A model generated the notes under the pieces. It did no database searches. It saw only the letters and a list, made by a program, of their open reading frames with translations, and had not been told where the DNA came from. From positions 124,001-188,000 of the forward strand of contig DAOTXR010000048.1 in NCBI GenBank assembly GCA_034435375.1: DNA of 64,000 nucleotides, given 5' to 3'. Of the stretch, positions 1 to 9,834 are shown in pieces (the stretch's first letter is position 1; every line of letters begins with the position of its first letter). The stretch comes from DAOTXR01 sp034435375 (GTDB taxonomy: Bacteria > Chloroflexota > Anaerolineae > Aggregatilineales > UBA3940). The translations under genes and the position numbers were made by a program.

Positions 1-2
1 AG

Positions 3-857
3 ACAACGCTGGCAATGCGTTTTGCCCAGGCTATGAACTGCACTGCCCACCTGCCTCCTTGTGGTACCTGCCGCTCCTGTGATCTGTTCGAGCGTGGCGT
101 GCACCCCGATATGTTGATGATCTCCCCGGAGGGTCGATCAATCCGGATCGAAGCTATCCGTGACTTGCAAAACGTGTTATCCCTCCAGCCCTATGAGGCA
201 CGTTATCGTGTCGCCCTCATTCTCAACATTCAGCAAGCTACTGACCAAGCTGCCGACTCGCTCCTTAAGACGCTCGAGGAGCCGCCCTCAGCCACCCGTT
301 TGCTGCTCACTGCCGAGGCCGTCGAGGCAGTCCGCCCGACTATCGTCTCACGCTGTCGTGTGATCCCATTGCGGCCCGCGCCGGGAGCACCCATTGAGGA
401 GGCTCTGCGGCGACTCGGAATGGCGCCGGAGAAAGCGCATGTCGTGGCCAGGTTGTCAGGTGGCCGGCCTGGCTGGGCTTTGACGGTTGCTCAGTCGCCT
501 CAGGTACTTGAACAGCGTGCTCAGGTCGTCCACGAAATGCTGACCGTACTGCGCGGTGACCGCAGCGTGCGATTCAGCTACAGCGAGGAGATCGCAGGAC
601 GTGATTGGCTGCCCTTGATTCTCGACACCTGGCAAAGCTGGTGGCGTGATGTGCTACTGCTGGCCGAGGGGAGCGGCGTGAGGCTGGTGAATGAGGATTA
701 CTGGGGCGACCTGCAGTGGTTGGCCGGGCAGATCAGCCCCCAGCAAGCGCGACAAGCTCTAAGATCGGTCCGCAGCACTATCGACGCCCTGGATCAAAAT
801 GCCAACACCCGTCTGGCGTTAGATGTGATGCTGCTCGATATGCCATATGTCAGCTGA
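3..857 (+). CDS. holB: DNA polymerase III delta' subunit, 5' end cut off by the window
   Basis: Clamp-loader subunit that helps load the beta clamp on DNA. The reading frame is open from the first bases (T-T-L-A-M-R-F-A), which looks like the end of a Walker A GKTTLA segment, so the gene begins outside the window and the Met at 15 is probably internal. Visible are the four-Cys zinc module (C-x7-C-x2-C-x2-C, CTAHLPPCGTCRSC), the LLKTLEEPP segment typical of delta'/gamma and the SRCR sensor-1 motif (IVSRCRVIPL). About 280 residues remain, close to a normal delta' missing roughly its first 40 residues. It converges with rpoD on the other strand, 74 bp away. Whether the Walker A itself is intact cannot be seen. 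Confidence 0.9.
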   Translation, partial: TTLAMRFAQAMNCTAHLPPCGTCRSCDLFERGVHPDMLMISPEGRSIRIEAIRDLQNVLSLQPYEARYRVALILNIQQATDQAADSLLKTLEEPPSATRLLLTAEAVEAVRPTIVSRCRVIPLRPAPGAPIEEALRRLGMAPEKAHVVARLSGGRPGWALTVAQSPQVLEQRAQVVHEMLTVLRGDRSVRFSYSEEIAGRDWLPLILDTWQSWWRDVLLLAEGSGVRLVNEDYWGDLQWLAGQISPQQARQALRSVRSTIDALDQNANTRLALDVMLLDMPYVS

Positions 858-931
858 CGTCAGTGGAGAACTCTGGACACAGTGTGTCCGAAGCAGCTCC
901 GCAGGGCTGTCTACCCCATGATCAGGATGTA

Positions 932-2698
<1,767 letters not shown>

Positions 2699-2739
2699 GG
2701 ATTCCCGTACCACCTAACTACCTACAGCCCAAGACACAG

Positions 2740-4905
2740 TCACTGCCTCCGCAGACTCGTGCCCGCAGACGCTACACGTCTGGCGGATGGACTGTACCGT
2801 TCGCGCGCCCTCTCGACTCGCTGACGAGCAATGCTCAGCGCCTTGAGTGTCTCATTATAGGCCTCAAGGGTCAGTCTGTCTCCGCCCTTGTCTGCTTCCT
2901 GGACCAGAAAGACAACCTCCTGCCAGCGTTCGGAGAGACGCTCGTTTCGAAGGGTCAGTATACCTTCAATAACCTTAGTGCACACCTTCTCATAGGGCAG
3001 ATCAACGCTGGGTGGCATGACGTCTCGCGACAGGGCATACAACGGCTGTTGCAGCCAAGATTCCGCCAGGCGCGAACTGGCTGGATCGAGAGACTGCAGC
3101 AGGTAAAGGATCGGCTCCATTTCTTCCTGCTCAAGCGCCGCCAGCCATGTTGAGAAGATACTTCGATGCTCTGGCCGTGTAAAGTCGTTGGCCACAACGC
3201 GCCATGCCAATCCATCTGCAAGGAGCTGTGTGCCAGGTACAGACTCGGCAGATAGGGTCGCAGATAACTGCTCAGGAGCAAGATACTCGGCTAGGACACG
3301 GTTGACCCGGTAGATCAGACGCGGATACCGGATCAAAGCTGCCAGGCAAAACGCCTCACGTGACTGGGTAGACGAAGCAGTTAATCCTGGGATGGCAGGC
3401 TTTGGAAGGTCTGGCGCGGCTGCCTGCGGTTGCGCTGCTCTGCGCTGAGTGCGTGCTGCACTGTGGCTTGTCGTTCCCTTGGGGAAGAGCACGCTCTCCG
3501 GTACCTTGAGCAGCCGAGCCAGACGTTGTCGGTAGTGGGTACGTTCGACTGGATCGGCGATGTCTTCGATCAGCGGGATGATCTGGCCTGCTATCCTCGA
3601 CTTGACCTTTGGATCATCCAGATTTTGCCCCTCGGTTGTCCTGTGGATCACATACTCGGTGATGGGCAACGCCTGTCCGACCAACCTGGACCATGTCTGT
3701 GGATCGTCACGGATCAGATCGTCGGGGTCTTTGCCTGAGGGCAGAATCATCACCCGAATGTCGAACCCTAGGCGGCTCTCATAGCTGATCATGCCTTGCG
3801 CATCAAATCCGATGGTCAGTCTGGTACGGTGTTCGCGTTCGGCGGCGTCAAGACCTGCCACCCCCTCTTTGCTTGTCGGAGTCCTGCTTGCATCCCAGAT
3901 GTCCTCGCTCATCACCTGCTCCGCCGCCGCCCTTGACACGCGTTCAATCACCTCGCGGCCCCGGTCAGTGGCCATTTGCCCCGCAGTATCTGGGTCGAGT
4001 GCCAGAACCAAACGGCTGGCATACCGTGCCAGCATCCGCAGCTGGGGTTCGGTCAGCGCAGTGCCCATCTGCGCCACTACGTTGGTGAATCCTGCCTGAT
4101 GGGCCTGCATCACGTCCATGTAGCCTTCGACAATGATCGCTGTCTCACTTTCGCGGATGCTGCGGCGTGCGTGGGAGAGACCAAAGAGGAGATGGCTCTT
4201 GTCGAAAATTGGGCTTTGCGGCGAGTTGAGGTACTTCGGCTCGGCGTCGCTAGCCAGGGCGCGTGCACCAAACCCTACGACATTTCCCCGGGCGTCACGG
4301 ATGGGGATCATCAGACGATTGCGGAATCGGTCATAGACGTCGCCGTCGTCTTTGACCACAAGCATCCCGGCCTCGGCCAATTCCTGCTGCTGATAGCCGC
4401 GCTCGAGCAGGTAACTGGTGGCTGCATCCCAACTGTGAGGTGCGTAGCCGATCTCGAATAAGGCCACGGTCCCTGCCAGCAGTCCGCGCTTCTCGACATA
4501 GGCGCGCGCGTGAGCGGCGTTGGGTGCCTGAAGCAGTTGGCGGTGAAAAAACTGGGTCGCGTCCGCGAGCAGGCCGCGCAGCCGCTCTGTCGCCTCATGG
4601 GACTTGGCTTGCTGGGGAGTGAACGGCTCAAGTTCGATGCCAGCCTTTTGAGCCAGAAACTGCAGGGCCTGAGAAAAATCCCAGCCCTCGATTTTCATCG
4701 CGAACGTGAAGATATCCCCACCCTCACCACATGCGCCAAAGCAGCGCCAGCGCTGGGACTCGGGGAAAATGACAAAGGAGGGCGTCTTCTCACTGTGGAA
4801 GGGGCACAGCGCCTTATAATTGCGTCCTGCCTTTTTCAGCTGGACGTAATTCCCAATGAAATCGACAATGTCGAGCCGGGCTTTAATTTCGTCGGTGACA
4901 CTCAT
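2740..4905 (-). CDS. dnaG: DNA primase
   Basis: Makes RNA primers at the replication fork. It has the N-terminal CHC2 zinc finger (CPFH at about residues 35-38, then CFGACGEGGD), the catalytic core and TOPRIM domain (VEGYMDVMQAHQAG; acidic LALDPDTAG), then a C-terminal helicase-binding part. At 721 residues it is longer than the usual 580-650. The excess is partly a stretch of about 65 residues between TDRGREVIERV and DIRVMILPSGKDPDD, inside TOPRIM, with no counterpart in the E. coli primase as I remember it. A second extension follows the TOPRIM, rich in Ala and Gln. The first Met matches the family start (MSVTDEIKARLDIVDFIGNYVQL). First gene of the dnaG-rpoD unit. Confidence 0.97.
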   Translation of the reverse strand: MSVTDEIKARLDIVDFIGNYVQLKKAGRNYKALCPFHSEKTPSFVIFPESQRWRCFGACGEGGDIFTFAMKIEGWDFSQALQFLAQKAGIELEPFTPQQAKSHEATERLRGLLADATQFFHRQLLQAPNAAHARAYVEKRGLLAGTVALFEIGYAPHSWDAATSYLLERGYQQQELAEAGMLVVKDDGDVYDRFRNRLMIPIRDARGNVVGFGARALASDAEPKYLNSPQSPIFDKSHLLFGLSHARRSIRESETAIIVEGYMDVMQAHQAGFTNVVAQMGTALTEPQLRMLARYASRLVLALDPDTAGQMATDRGREVIERVSRAAAEQVMSEDIWDASRTPTSKEGVAGLDAAEREHRTRLTIGFDAQGMISYESRLGFDIRVMILPSGKDPDDLIRDDPQTWSRLVGQALPITEYVIHRTTEGQNLDDPKVKSRIAGQIIPLIEDIADPVERTHYRQRLARLLKVPESVLFPKGTTSHSAARTQRRAAQPQAAAPDLPKPAIPGLTASSTQSREAFCLAALIRYPRLIYRVNRVLAEYLAPEQLSATLSAESVPGTQLLADGLAWRVVANDFTRPEHRSIFSTWLAALEQEEMEPILYLLQSLDPASSRLAESWLQQPLYALSRDVMPPSVDLPYEKVCTKVIEGILTLRNERLSERWQEVVFLVQEADKGGDRLTLEAYNETLKALSIARQRVERARERYSPSARRVASAGTSLRRQ

Positions 4906-5056
4906 TGTTTACCGGCGGTGTATCAGGCTCGCGCGTTGAACAGAACTGCAAATACTGGTCGAGACTCGGGTGCGGACGCGAGCTGGCAGGATATGATTGC
5001 TCAAGGAATATGGTGATCGAGCTGGAGTGGCCAGCTTCCTAGGTTGTTGATATGCG

Positions 5057-5086
5057 ATTATACTCGTGCCCTGACAGGGCGCGCAA
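5057..5086 (-). promoter_or_regulatory. Predicted sigma-70 promoter of dnaG-rpoD
   Basis: On the minus strand TTGCGC (5086-5081) and a perfect TATAAT (5062-5057) are 18 bp apart. The start point would be near 5050, leaving a leader of about 145 nt before dnaG. The spacer contains the 13-bp palindrome GCCCTGACAGGGC (5068-5080), so a regulator could sit directly between the two boxes. Confidence 0.6.
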
Positions 5087-5146
5087 ACAGTCACATTGCT
5101 AGGGAGACAGAATTCGCAAAACGCTATGCTATCAACTCTTAACAGG

Positions 5147-5175
5147 TTGACAGGGCGCACAATTTGATCTAGGCT
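5147..5175 (+). promoter_or_regulatory. Predicted sigma-70 promoter of the gene at 5217
   Basis: TTGACA (5147-5152) and TAGGCT (5170-5175) are separated by exactly 17 bp, giving a start point near 5182 and a leader of about 35 nt. It faces away from the dnaG promoter. Confidence 0.6.
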
Positions 5176-5216
5176 CAAGCGCAGACTGATGTATTGTGTG
5201 TTCGAGGAGCATTCCT

Positions 5217-5759
5217 ATGTCCGATGATTTTATGTCACTACGAGGCAGTAGCTCGGAGGATGACGATCTGTTGGCGGCCTTTTCCGGCAGCTCTTCTGAC
5301 CGCATGCCTCTACCCGACTCGGACCCCTTTGCCAGCCTAGATGTCCCAGTTTCGGACAAGGCTGATCCCTTTGCTGACCTGTCAGCCCCTACGGCAGTCC
5401 CAGATGTGTTTGGGGAAGACATATTCGCAGACACAGCCCCTGCTGCGCCAACCGCATCTGTCGGCCGGCCTGGCGCTGCTGCAGCTGGAGCAGATGAGCG
5501 CCCAGCTTGGCTGCGTGAGCTGAGTGGCTTTGAGGAAGCCCAGCCTGCCCAACCGTCGCGTGCCCGGGCGTCCCAGCCTGAGGCAGAACGTCGTCCAGCG
5601 AAGAAACGAGGTGGCCTCAACCTGACAGGGACTGGCCCTCAAGGTAGGGCTTTCGGCATGACAGCTCAGCAGCGTATGATCCTCTCGATCTTTCTCTTCC
5701 TAAACGTTACCGTGTTAGGCTTGGCGCTGCTAGTTGCGATTGGCGCAGTGAATTTCTGA
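5217..5759 (+). CDS. Unrecognised tail-anchored protein, acidic and Ser/Pro-rich
   Basis: I do not recognise this family. The ATG at 5217 is preceded by GAGGAG eight bases upstream, so I prefer it to an in-frame codon at 5196; this gives 180 residues. Residues 1-80 are acidic and Ser-rich with two short repeats (DPFASLD, DPFADLS). A central Ala/Pro-rich part contains APAAPTASVGRPGA and WLRELSGFEEAQPAQPSR, and a basic patch is KKRGGLNL. The last 27 residues (MILSIFLFLNVTVLGLALLVAIGAVNF) form a single membrane helix, so the bulk is probably cytoplasmic and tail-anchored. It is divergent from dnaG with its own promoter, and a hairpin follows its stop. The DPF repeats could bind a partner; that is a guess. 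Confidence 0.75.
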   Translation: MSDDFMSLRGSSSEDDDLLAAFSGSSSDRMPLPDSDPFASLDVPVSDKADPFADLSAPTAVPDVFGEDIFADTAPAAPTASVGRPGAAAAGADERPAWLRELSGFEEAQPAQPSRARASQPEAERRPAKKRGGLNLTGTGPQGRAFGMTAQQRMILSIFLFLNVTVLGLALLVAIGAVNF

Positions 5760-5808
5760 GAGTTTGGTTGAGGAGTGCTTGTCCAACTGCCCCCTGGCCA
5801 TCGACAAC

Positions 5809-5837
5809 GAGTGCGCTGGACTGTACCCAGCGCGCTC
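5809..5837. terminator. Hairpin between convergent genes
   Basis: GAGTGCGCTGG (5809-5819) pairs with CCAGCGCGCTC (5827-5837) over 11 positions including one G-T pair, with a 7-nt loop. It lies between the convergent stops at 5759 and 5918 and could serve both directions, but there is no clear T run. Confidence 0.45.
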
Positions 5838-5917
5838 GTCTGCATTTCAAGCGCGGCGCTTCTAAGCCCTGCAATGGCAATCGTGAAGGGTGGTCTGATA
5901 TCCCGTTGGATGCAGCA

Positions 5918-7573
5918 CTATGGCCACGGCACTTGTGGTGAACGGTAGAAGTTCACCCCCATGGCCTCCAAGCGAGGGCCGTGAGCCGCAAGGCGGAGCC
6001 GATACTCGTCCCAGCTTCTTCCCTCCAGCGGCGACCAGCCAATCTCGGCATAGCCAGCCATTCGAGGAAATGCCATGAACTCGATGTCTGCAATGTTTTG
6101 CAGCGTCTCTGACCACAGCGGCGCTTCGAGACCCAGCACGTCATGCTCGCCCACACCGTTCACCTGCGTTGCGGGGTCCCAGGTATACGCATCCCGTACC
6201 TCAATAAATCCTGCCCAGCTTAGCCCTAGAGGTGTCGAGGGGGTGTACTTCATATCTACATAAGCTCTCGACGCGGGTGACATGATCACTCTGGCCCCTT
6301 GCTGGACGGCTCTGCGGGCCAGGTCACTGTGCCAGTGTTGAGCGATGGTGGTCGGGAGCAGTTGGGCGCTGGAAATTTCTTCCCAGCCGATGGTTTGCTT
6401 GCCATGCGACTGCACGATTGACTGTACACGCTCGATGAACCGCACATACTCAGCCGGGCTGGTAGCAGAAGCTTCATCCCCGCCGATGTGGAAGTATGGC
6501 CCTGGCGTGAGGGCCGCAATCTCGCCGATCACGTCCTCCAAAAAGTCATAGGTGACATCTTTATCGACGCAGAGTGAGCTGAAACCTACCTCGGTGCCTG
6601 TGTACAGGGGGGGCGCTATTCCATCACAGTTAAGCTCTGGGTACGAGGCCAGAGCAGCATTGGTATGCCCTGGCATGTCGATCTCGGGCACGATCACGAT
6701 GTAGCGTTGCTGAGCATAAGCGACGATCTCGGCATACTCGTCCTGGGTGAAATAGCCGCCAGGCCCTCCTCCAACTTCCAGGCTACCACCATAGGTGGCT
6801 AGGTTCGGCCAGGAGTTGATCATAAGCCGCCAGCCCTGGTCGTCAGATAGGTGAAGGTGAAAACGGTTCAGCTTGTAATAGGCCAACACGTCTATATAGC
6901 GCTTGACCTCGTCAACTGTGAAGAAGTGCCGTGCAACGTCCAGCATGGCTCCACGCCAGCCCCAGCGTGGGTAGTCTCGGATCGTCCCAGTTGTCATGAC
7001 CCACGGTCCTGGCTGAACAGACGAACTTTCAATGGAGGGAGGTAGCAACTGCCGGATGGTCTGAAGACCCCTGAACAATCCGGCAGGCTCGTAAGCCACC
7101 AGCGTGACCATTTTCTCGGTGATAGTAAGCTCATATCCTTCTTGGCCCAGCGCAGGATCGCCGCCGACAGTGGTGAGGTAGATGTTGTTGCTCCCAGGAG
7201 CACCCGATGTCGCCGAGACCTGTATCGCGTAGCCTGTGGCAGAGTTCAGCTTATCGGCCAAGTACTGCCCGATGCCGATCAACTCGGCTGTCCCAGGCTC
7301 TACATAGATACCGGTGTCTGCGGATAGGCTGAAGATGCCATCACCAGCTATGGTCAAGACGGGTTGAGGAATAATGGCGCTTATTGAGGCGCTTGTCGTC
7401 GGTCTGGCTGTTGGCTCGTGAGTAGGCTCGGCAGTGGGCTGTTGGTCGGATTCGTCCATGCTTGTCCTCCTTGTCTCTTGCACCAGAGCAGGTTCTTGAC
7501 AGGCTACCCATATGAAGATACCTAACAGCGATGCCAGCCACCGTACCCAGGTACCAGGTTGCCGTTGAGACAC
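5918..7573 (-). CDS. GH20 beta-N-acetylhexosaminidase, lipoprotein
   Basis: Releases terminal N-acetylglucosamine from chitooligosaccharides outside the cell. It starts at a GTG with AAGGA nine bases upstream. A lipoprotein signal peptide ends in WVAC (Cys25), followed by a Thr/Pro linker (PTAEPTHEPTARPTTSA), the GH20b-like N-terminal domain and the catalytic barrel. The catalytic pair is D366-E367 in HIGGDEAS, the acid/base pair of substrate-assisted GH20 enzymes. HLHLSDDQGWR and PEIDMPGHTNAAL are further family motifs. At 551 residues it has normal bacterial length. Last gene of the ABC importer/chitinase operon, 46 bp after the GH18 gene, so it probably acts on the products of that enzyme. 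Confidence 0.95.
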   Translation of the reverse strand: MSQRQPGTWVRWLASLLGIFIWVACQEPALVQETRRTSMDESDQQPTAEPTHEPTARPTTSASISAIIPQPVLTIAGDGIFSLSADTGIYVEPGTAELIGIGQYLADKLNSATGYAIQVSATSGAPGSNNIYLTTVGGDPALGQEGYELTITEKMVTLVAYEPAGLFRGLQTIRQLLPPSIESSSVQPGPWVMTTGTIRDYPRWGWRGAMLDVARHFFTVDEVKRYIDVLAYYKLNRFHLHLSDDQGWRLMINSWPNLATYGGSLEVGGGPGGYFTQDEYAEIVAYAQQRYIVIVPEIDMPGHTNAALASYPELNCDGIAPPLYTGTEVGFSSLCVDKDVTYDFLEDVIGEIAALTPGPYFHIGGDEASATSPAEYVRFIERVQSIVQSHGKQTIGWEEISSAQLLPTTIAQHWHSDLARRAVQQGARVIMSPASRAYVDMKYTPSTPLGLSWAGFIEVRDAYTWDPATQVNGVGEHDVLGLEAPLWSETLQNIADIEFMAFPRMAGYAEIGWSPLEGRSWDEYRLRLAAHGPRLEAMGVNFYRSPQVPWP

Positions 7574-7619
7574 TCTCCCCTGTCCTTTCTACAGGTAGCC
7601 GGACCGAGCGGCTTTTCAC

Positions 7620-8876
7620 TCACTCGTTTGCCGTGAGTGCAGTAACCAATGTGTTGAGCAGCGTATCCTCAGAGGATGGGCCACCTCTGAGGTCGGCAGT
7701 CAGTTCCCAGATCATCACCCCGCCCAGGTGATTCTCTCGGATGTAAGCCGCCTTGGCGTTTATGGATTGAGGATCGTCGTAGGTGACAAAGACATCACCA
7801 TTGTACAACCACGGGACCTGGGCTTCTGGGTGAAAGAATCTCTCGTAGGTAGGGAGGTAATCTCGAACGATATCTGCGTAATCCACGGCAACGACAGCGC
7901 TACCTTCGGCTGGCTGGTAGAGGCCGTGGTTGGTATCGCCGACTCCTGACCAGGCCCGCCCGTAGAAAGGGACACCCACAACCAGCTTGCTCGCTGTAAG
8001 ACCAGCTTCCAGGTAGTTCCGAACTGCTGCGTCCACGTTAAGATCGGATGCCTCTGCTGAAGGGTCGCTCGGCGAGGCGTACAGAGGAGCATTGAAGTTA
8101 GTGAGGTCATCCCATCCACCATGGAAGTCATAAGTCATCAGGTTGGCAAAATCCAGGTACTGCTCAATTTCTGCCACCTCAAGATCTTCGATCCGCTGCG
8201 GCGCTGCGCCCAGCGCCACGGTCAGGAGGTAGTGCTGCCCAGTCTGCTCGCCCAGGGTATCCAGTTGACGGCGGAATTCGGCTAGCAGCAAGGTAAAGTT
8301 ATGGCGATCTTCTATCCGGCCTTCGTTCAGCCCACCCTGTACTGGGTACTCCCAGTCGATGTCGATGCCATCGAAGATGCCTGGGTGAGCGCCAATTGCC
8401 TCGCCAAACTCGCCTTTGATGAACAGGTCAATGCATGATTGCACAAACTGCTGCCGCGACTCCTCGGTCAGCGCTGCATCGGAGAACCCTCCCGACCATG
8501 TCCAGCCGCCCACCGAGATCAGCACGCTCAGGTGTGGGTACTGTTCCTTGAGCAGCTGTAACTGATGAAACGTCCCTCGTAAGGGCTGATCCGACGTGTC
8601 CCCTACATGGACTTTGAGTAGGTCGGTGAAGCGGTCGCCCAGGCTGCAGCGCCCATTGATGACATTGGCGAATGCATAGTTGAGATGTGTCAGCTTCCCG
8701 GCATCCAGGTTGGCCAAAGGGTAGTTACGCCAGGAGGCATAGTAACCCACAATCCGCACAGGTTCCTCAACGGCTTCGCGGCTAATGTCTGGGGCAGGGA
8801 CACAGCTGCTCAGCAGACCCACCAGCGCCGCCAGCATGACGAATGTACGCCATCCGTCCGAACACCTTATCTTCAT
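7620..8876 (-). CDS. GH18 chitinase, lipoprotein
   Basis: Cleaves beta-1,4 bonds of chitin or chitooligosaccharides at the outer face of the membrane. The signal peptide ends in LLSSC (Cys25), a lipobox. The catalytic motif DGIDIDWEYP (residues 169-177) contains the DxxDxDxE signature with Glu176 as acid. Other GH18 elements are GYYASWRNYP (first strand), SVGGWTWSGGF and NLMTYDFHGGWDD (sixth strand MxYD). The protein has 418 residues and no separate chitin-binding domain, so it may prefer soluble oligomers. AGGAG stands ten bases before the ATG. It is 45 bp after the permease and 46 bp before the GH20 gene, in one operon. Confidence 0.94.
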   Translation of the reverse strand: MKIRCSDGWRTFVMLAALVGLLSSCVPAPDISREAVEEPVRIVGYYASWRNYPLANLDAGKLTHLNYAFANVINGRCSLGDRFTDLLKVHVGDTSDQPLRGTFHQLQLLKEQYPHLSVLISVGGWTWSGGFSDAALTEESRQQFVQSCIDLFIKGEFGEAIGAHPGIFDGIDIDWEYPVQGGLNEGRIEDRHNFTLLLAEFRRQLDTLGEQTGQHYLLTVALGAAPQRIEDLEVAEIEQYLDFANLMTYDFHGGWDDLTNFNAPLYASPSDPSAEASDLNVDAAVRNYLEAGLTASKLVVGVPFYGRAWSGVGDTNHGLYQPAEGSAVVAVDYADIVRDYLPTYERFFHPEAQVPWLYNGDVFVTYDDPQSINAKAAYIRENHLGGVMIWELTADLRGGPSSEDTLLNTLVTALTANE

Positions 8877-8921
8877 CAGATTTGCTCCTGCTGGTTCCGA
8901 TCTTAGTGCGAATGCCGCGGC

Positions 8922-9818
8922 TCATCCTTTGCGACCAGTTGTGGCAATGCCCTCGACGAAGTAGCGTTGCAGGAACAGGAAGACGATCAGCAGCGGCAGG
9001 ATAGTCAGCAGCGAGACAGCCATGATCCGTGGCCAGGGCTGGGTAGACTGCTGTGGATTGTAGAGCGCTGCGATGGCGATCGGCAAGGTCTGCAAATTGG
9101 CCTTTTGCAGGTAGATCAGGGGGACCTGCAACGAGTTCCAGTTCCCAACAAACAGGAGCACACCGACAGTTGCCAGGGCTGCCTTGCAGTGCGGCAGAAT
9201 GATATACCACCAAATTTGCAGGTGGCTCGCCCCGTCAATGATGGCAGCCTCGTCAAGCTCCTTGGGCAGTGTCAGCATAAACTGCCTCAAAAGGAAGACA
9301 AGCATCGCCCCGCCGGCAAAGAAACCGGGGATGATGATCGGGTTGAAAGTTCTCAGCCAACCCACCAGATGGAACAAAACGTACTGGGGCACGAGCGTGA
9401 TCTGCGGCGGAAGCATCATGGTGGACAGCATGAGGAAAAACACGATGTCGCGTCCTGGCCACTCAATCCGGCTAAAGGCGTAGGCCACAAATGCCACCGA
9501 GATCAAGGTGCCTCCCACAGCCAGCACTGTGACAAACACAGAGTTTGAGAAAAACAGCAACCAGTCTTCATCGGCCAGAACCTGTGCGTAAGCATCAAAC
9601 TGGGGGTTAGACGGCAACCATACCACGCGGGGGGCGTTAGCTTCTTCCATTGTTTTAAGCGAGGTGGAAACCACCCAGAACAATGGAAAGAGAAACAGCG
9701 CGCTGGTGGAAATTAAGAGGAAGTATGAAACCGTCTTTACCAGGAGGTCTTTGGCGCGGCGGATAGCTTTGTCCCTCTGCCAGGCCACCTGTTCGTGGGC
9801 ATAAATCCGTTGAGTCAT
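8922..9818 (-). CDS. Carbohydrate ABC transporter permease, MalG type
   Basis: Inner membrane half of a sugar importer. It has six predicted membrane helices and the EAA loop EAAIIDGASHLQIWWYIILPHCKAA that docks on the ATPase. Its 298 residues and its place as second permease fit CUT1 (MalG/NgcG-like) transporters. It is 16 bp after the MalF-type gene, with GGGAGG ten bases before the ATG. The substrate is inferred from the neighbouring chitinase and hexosaminidase genes to be N-acetylglucosamine or chitobiose. No ATPase gene lies in the locus. Confidence 0.92.
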   Translation of the reverse strand: MTQRIYAHEQVAWQRDKAIRRAKDLLVKTVSYFLLISTSALFLFPLFWVVSTSLKTMEEANAPRVVWLPSNPQFDAYAQVLADEDWLLFFSNSVFVTVLAVGGTLISVAFVAYAFSRIEWPGRDIVFFLMLSTMMLPPQITLVPQYVLFHLVGWLRTFNPIIIPGFFAGGAMLVFLLRQFMLTLPKELDEAAIIDGASHLQIWWYIILPHCKAALATVGVLLFVGNWNSLQVPLIYLQKANLQTLPIAIAALYNPQQSTQPWPRIMAVSLLTILPLLIVFLFLQRYFVEGIATTGRKG

Positions 9819-9834
9819 TCTTGGATGGCCTCCC

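Noticed and set aside
875..889. GGACAC/GTGTCC hairpin after holB
   Set aside because: Six base pairs with a 3-nt loop and no T run is too weak to call a terminator.
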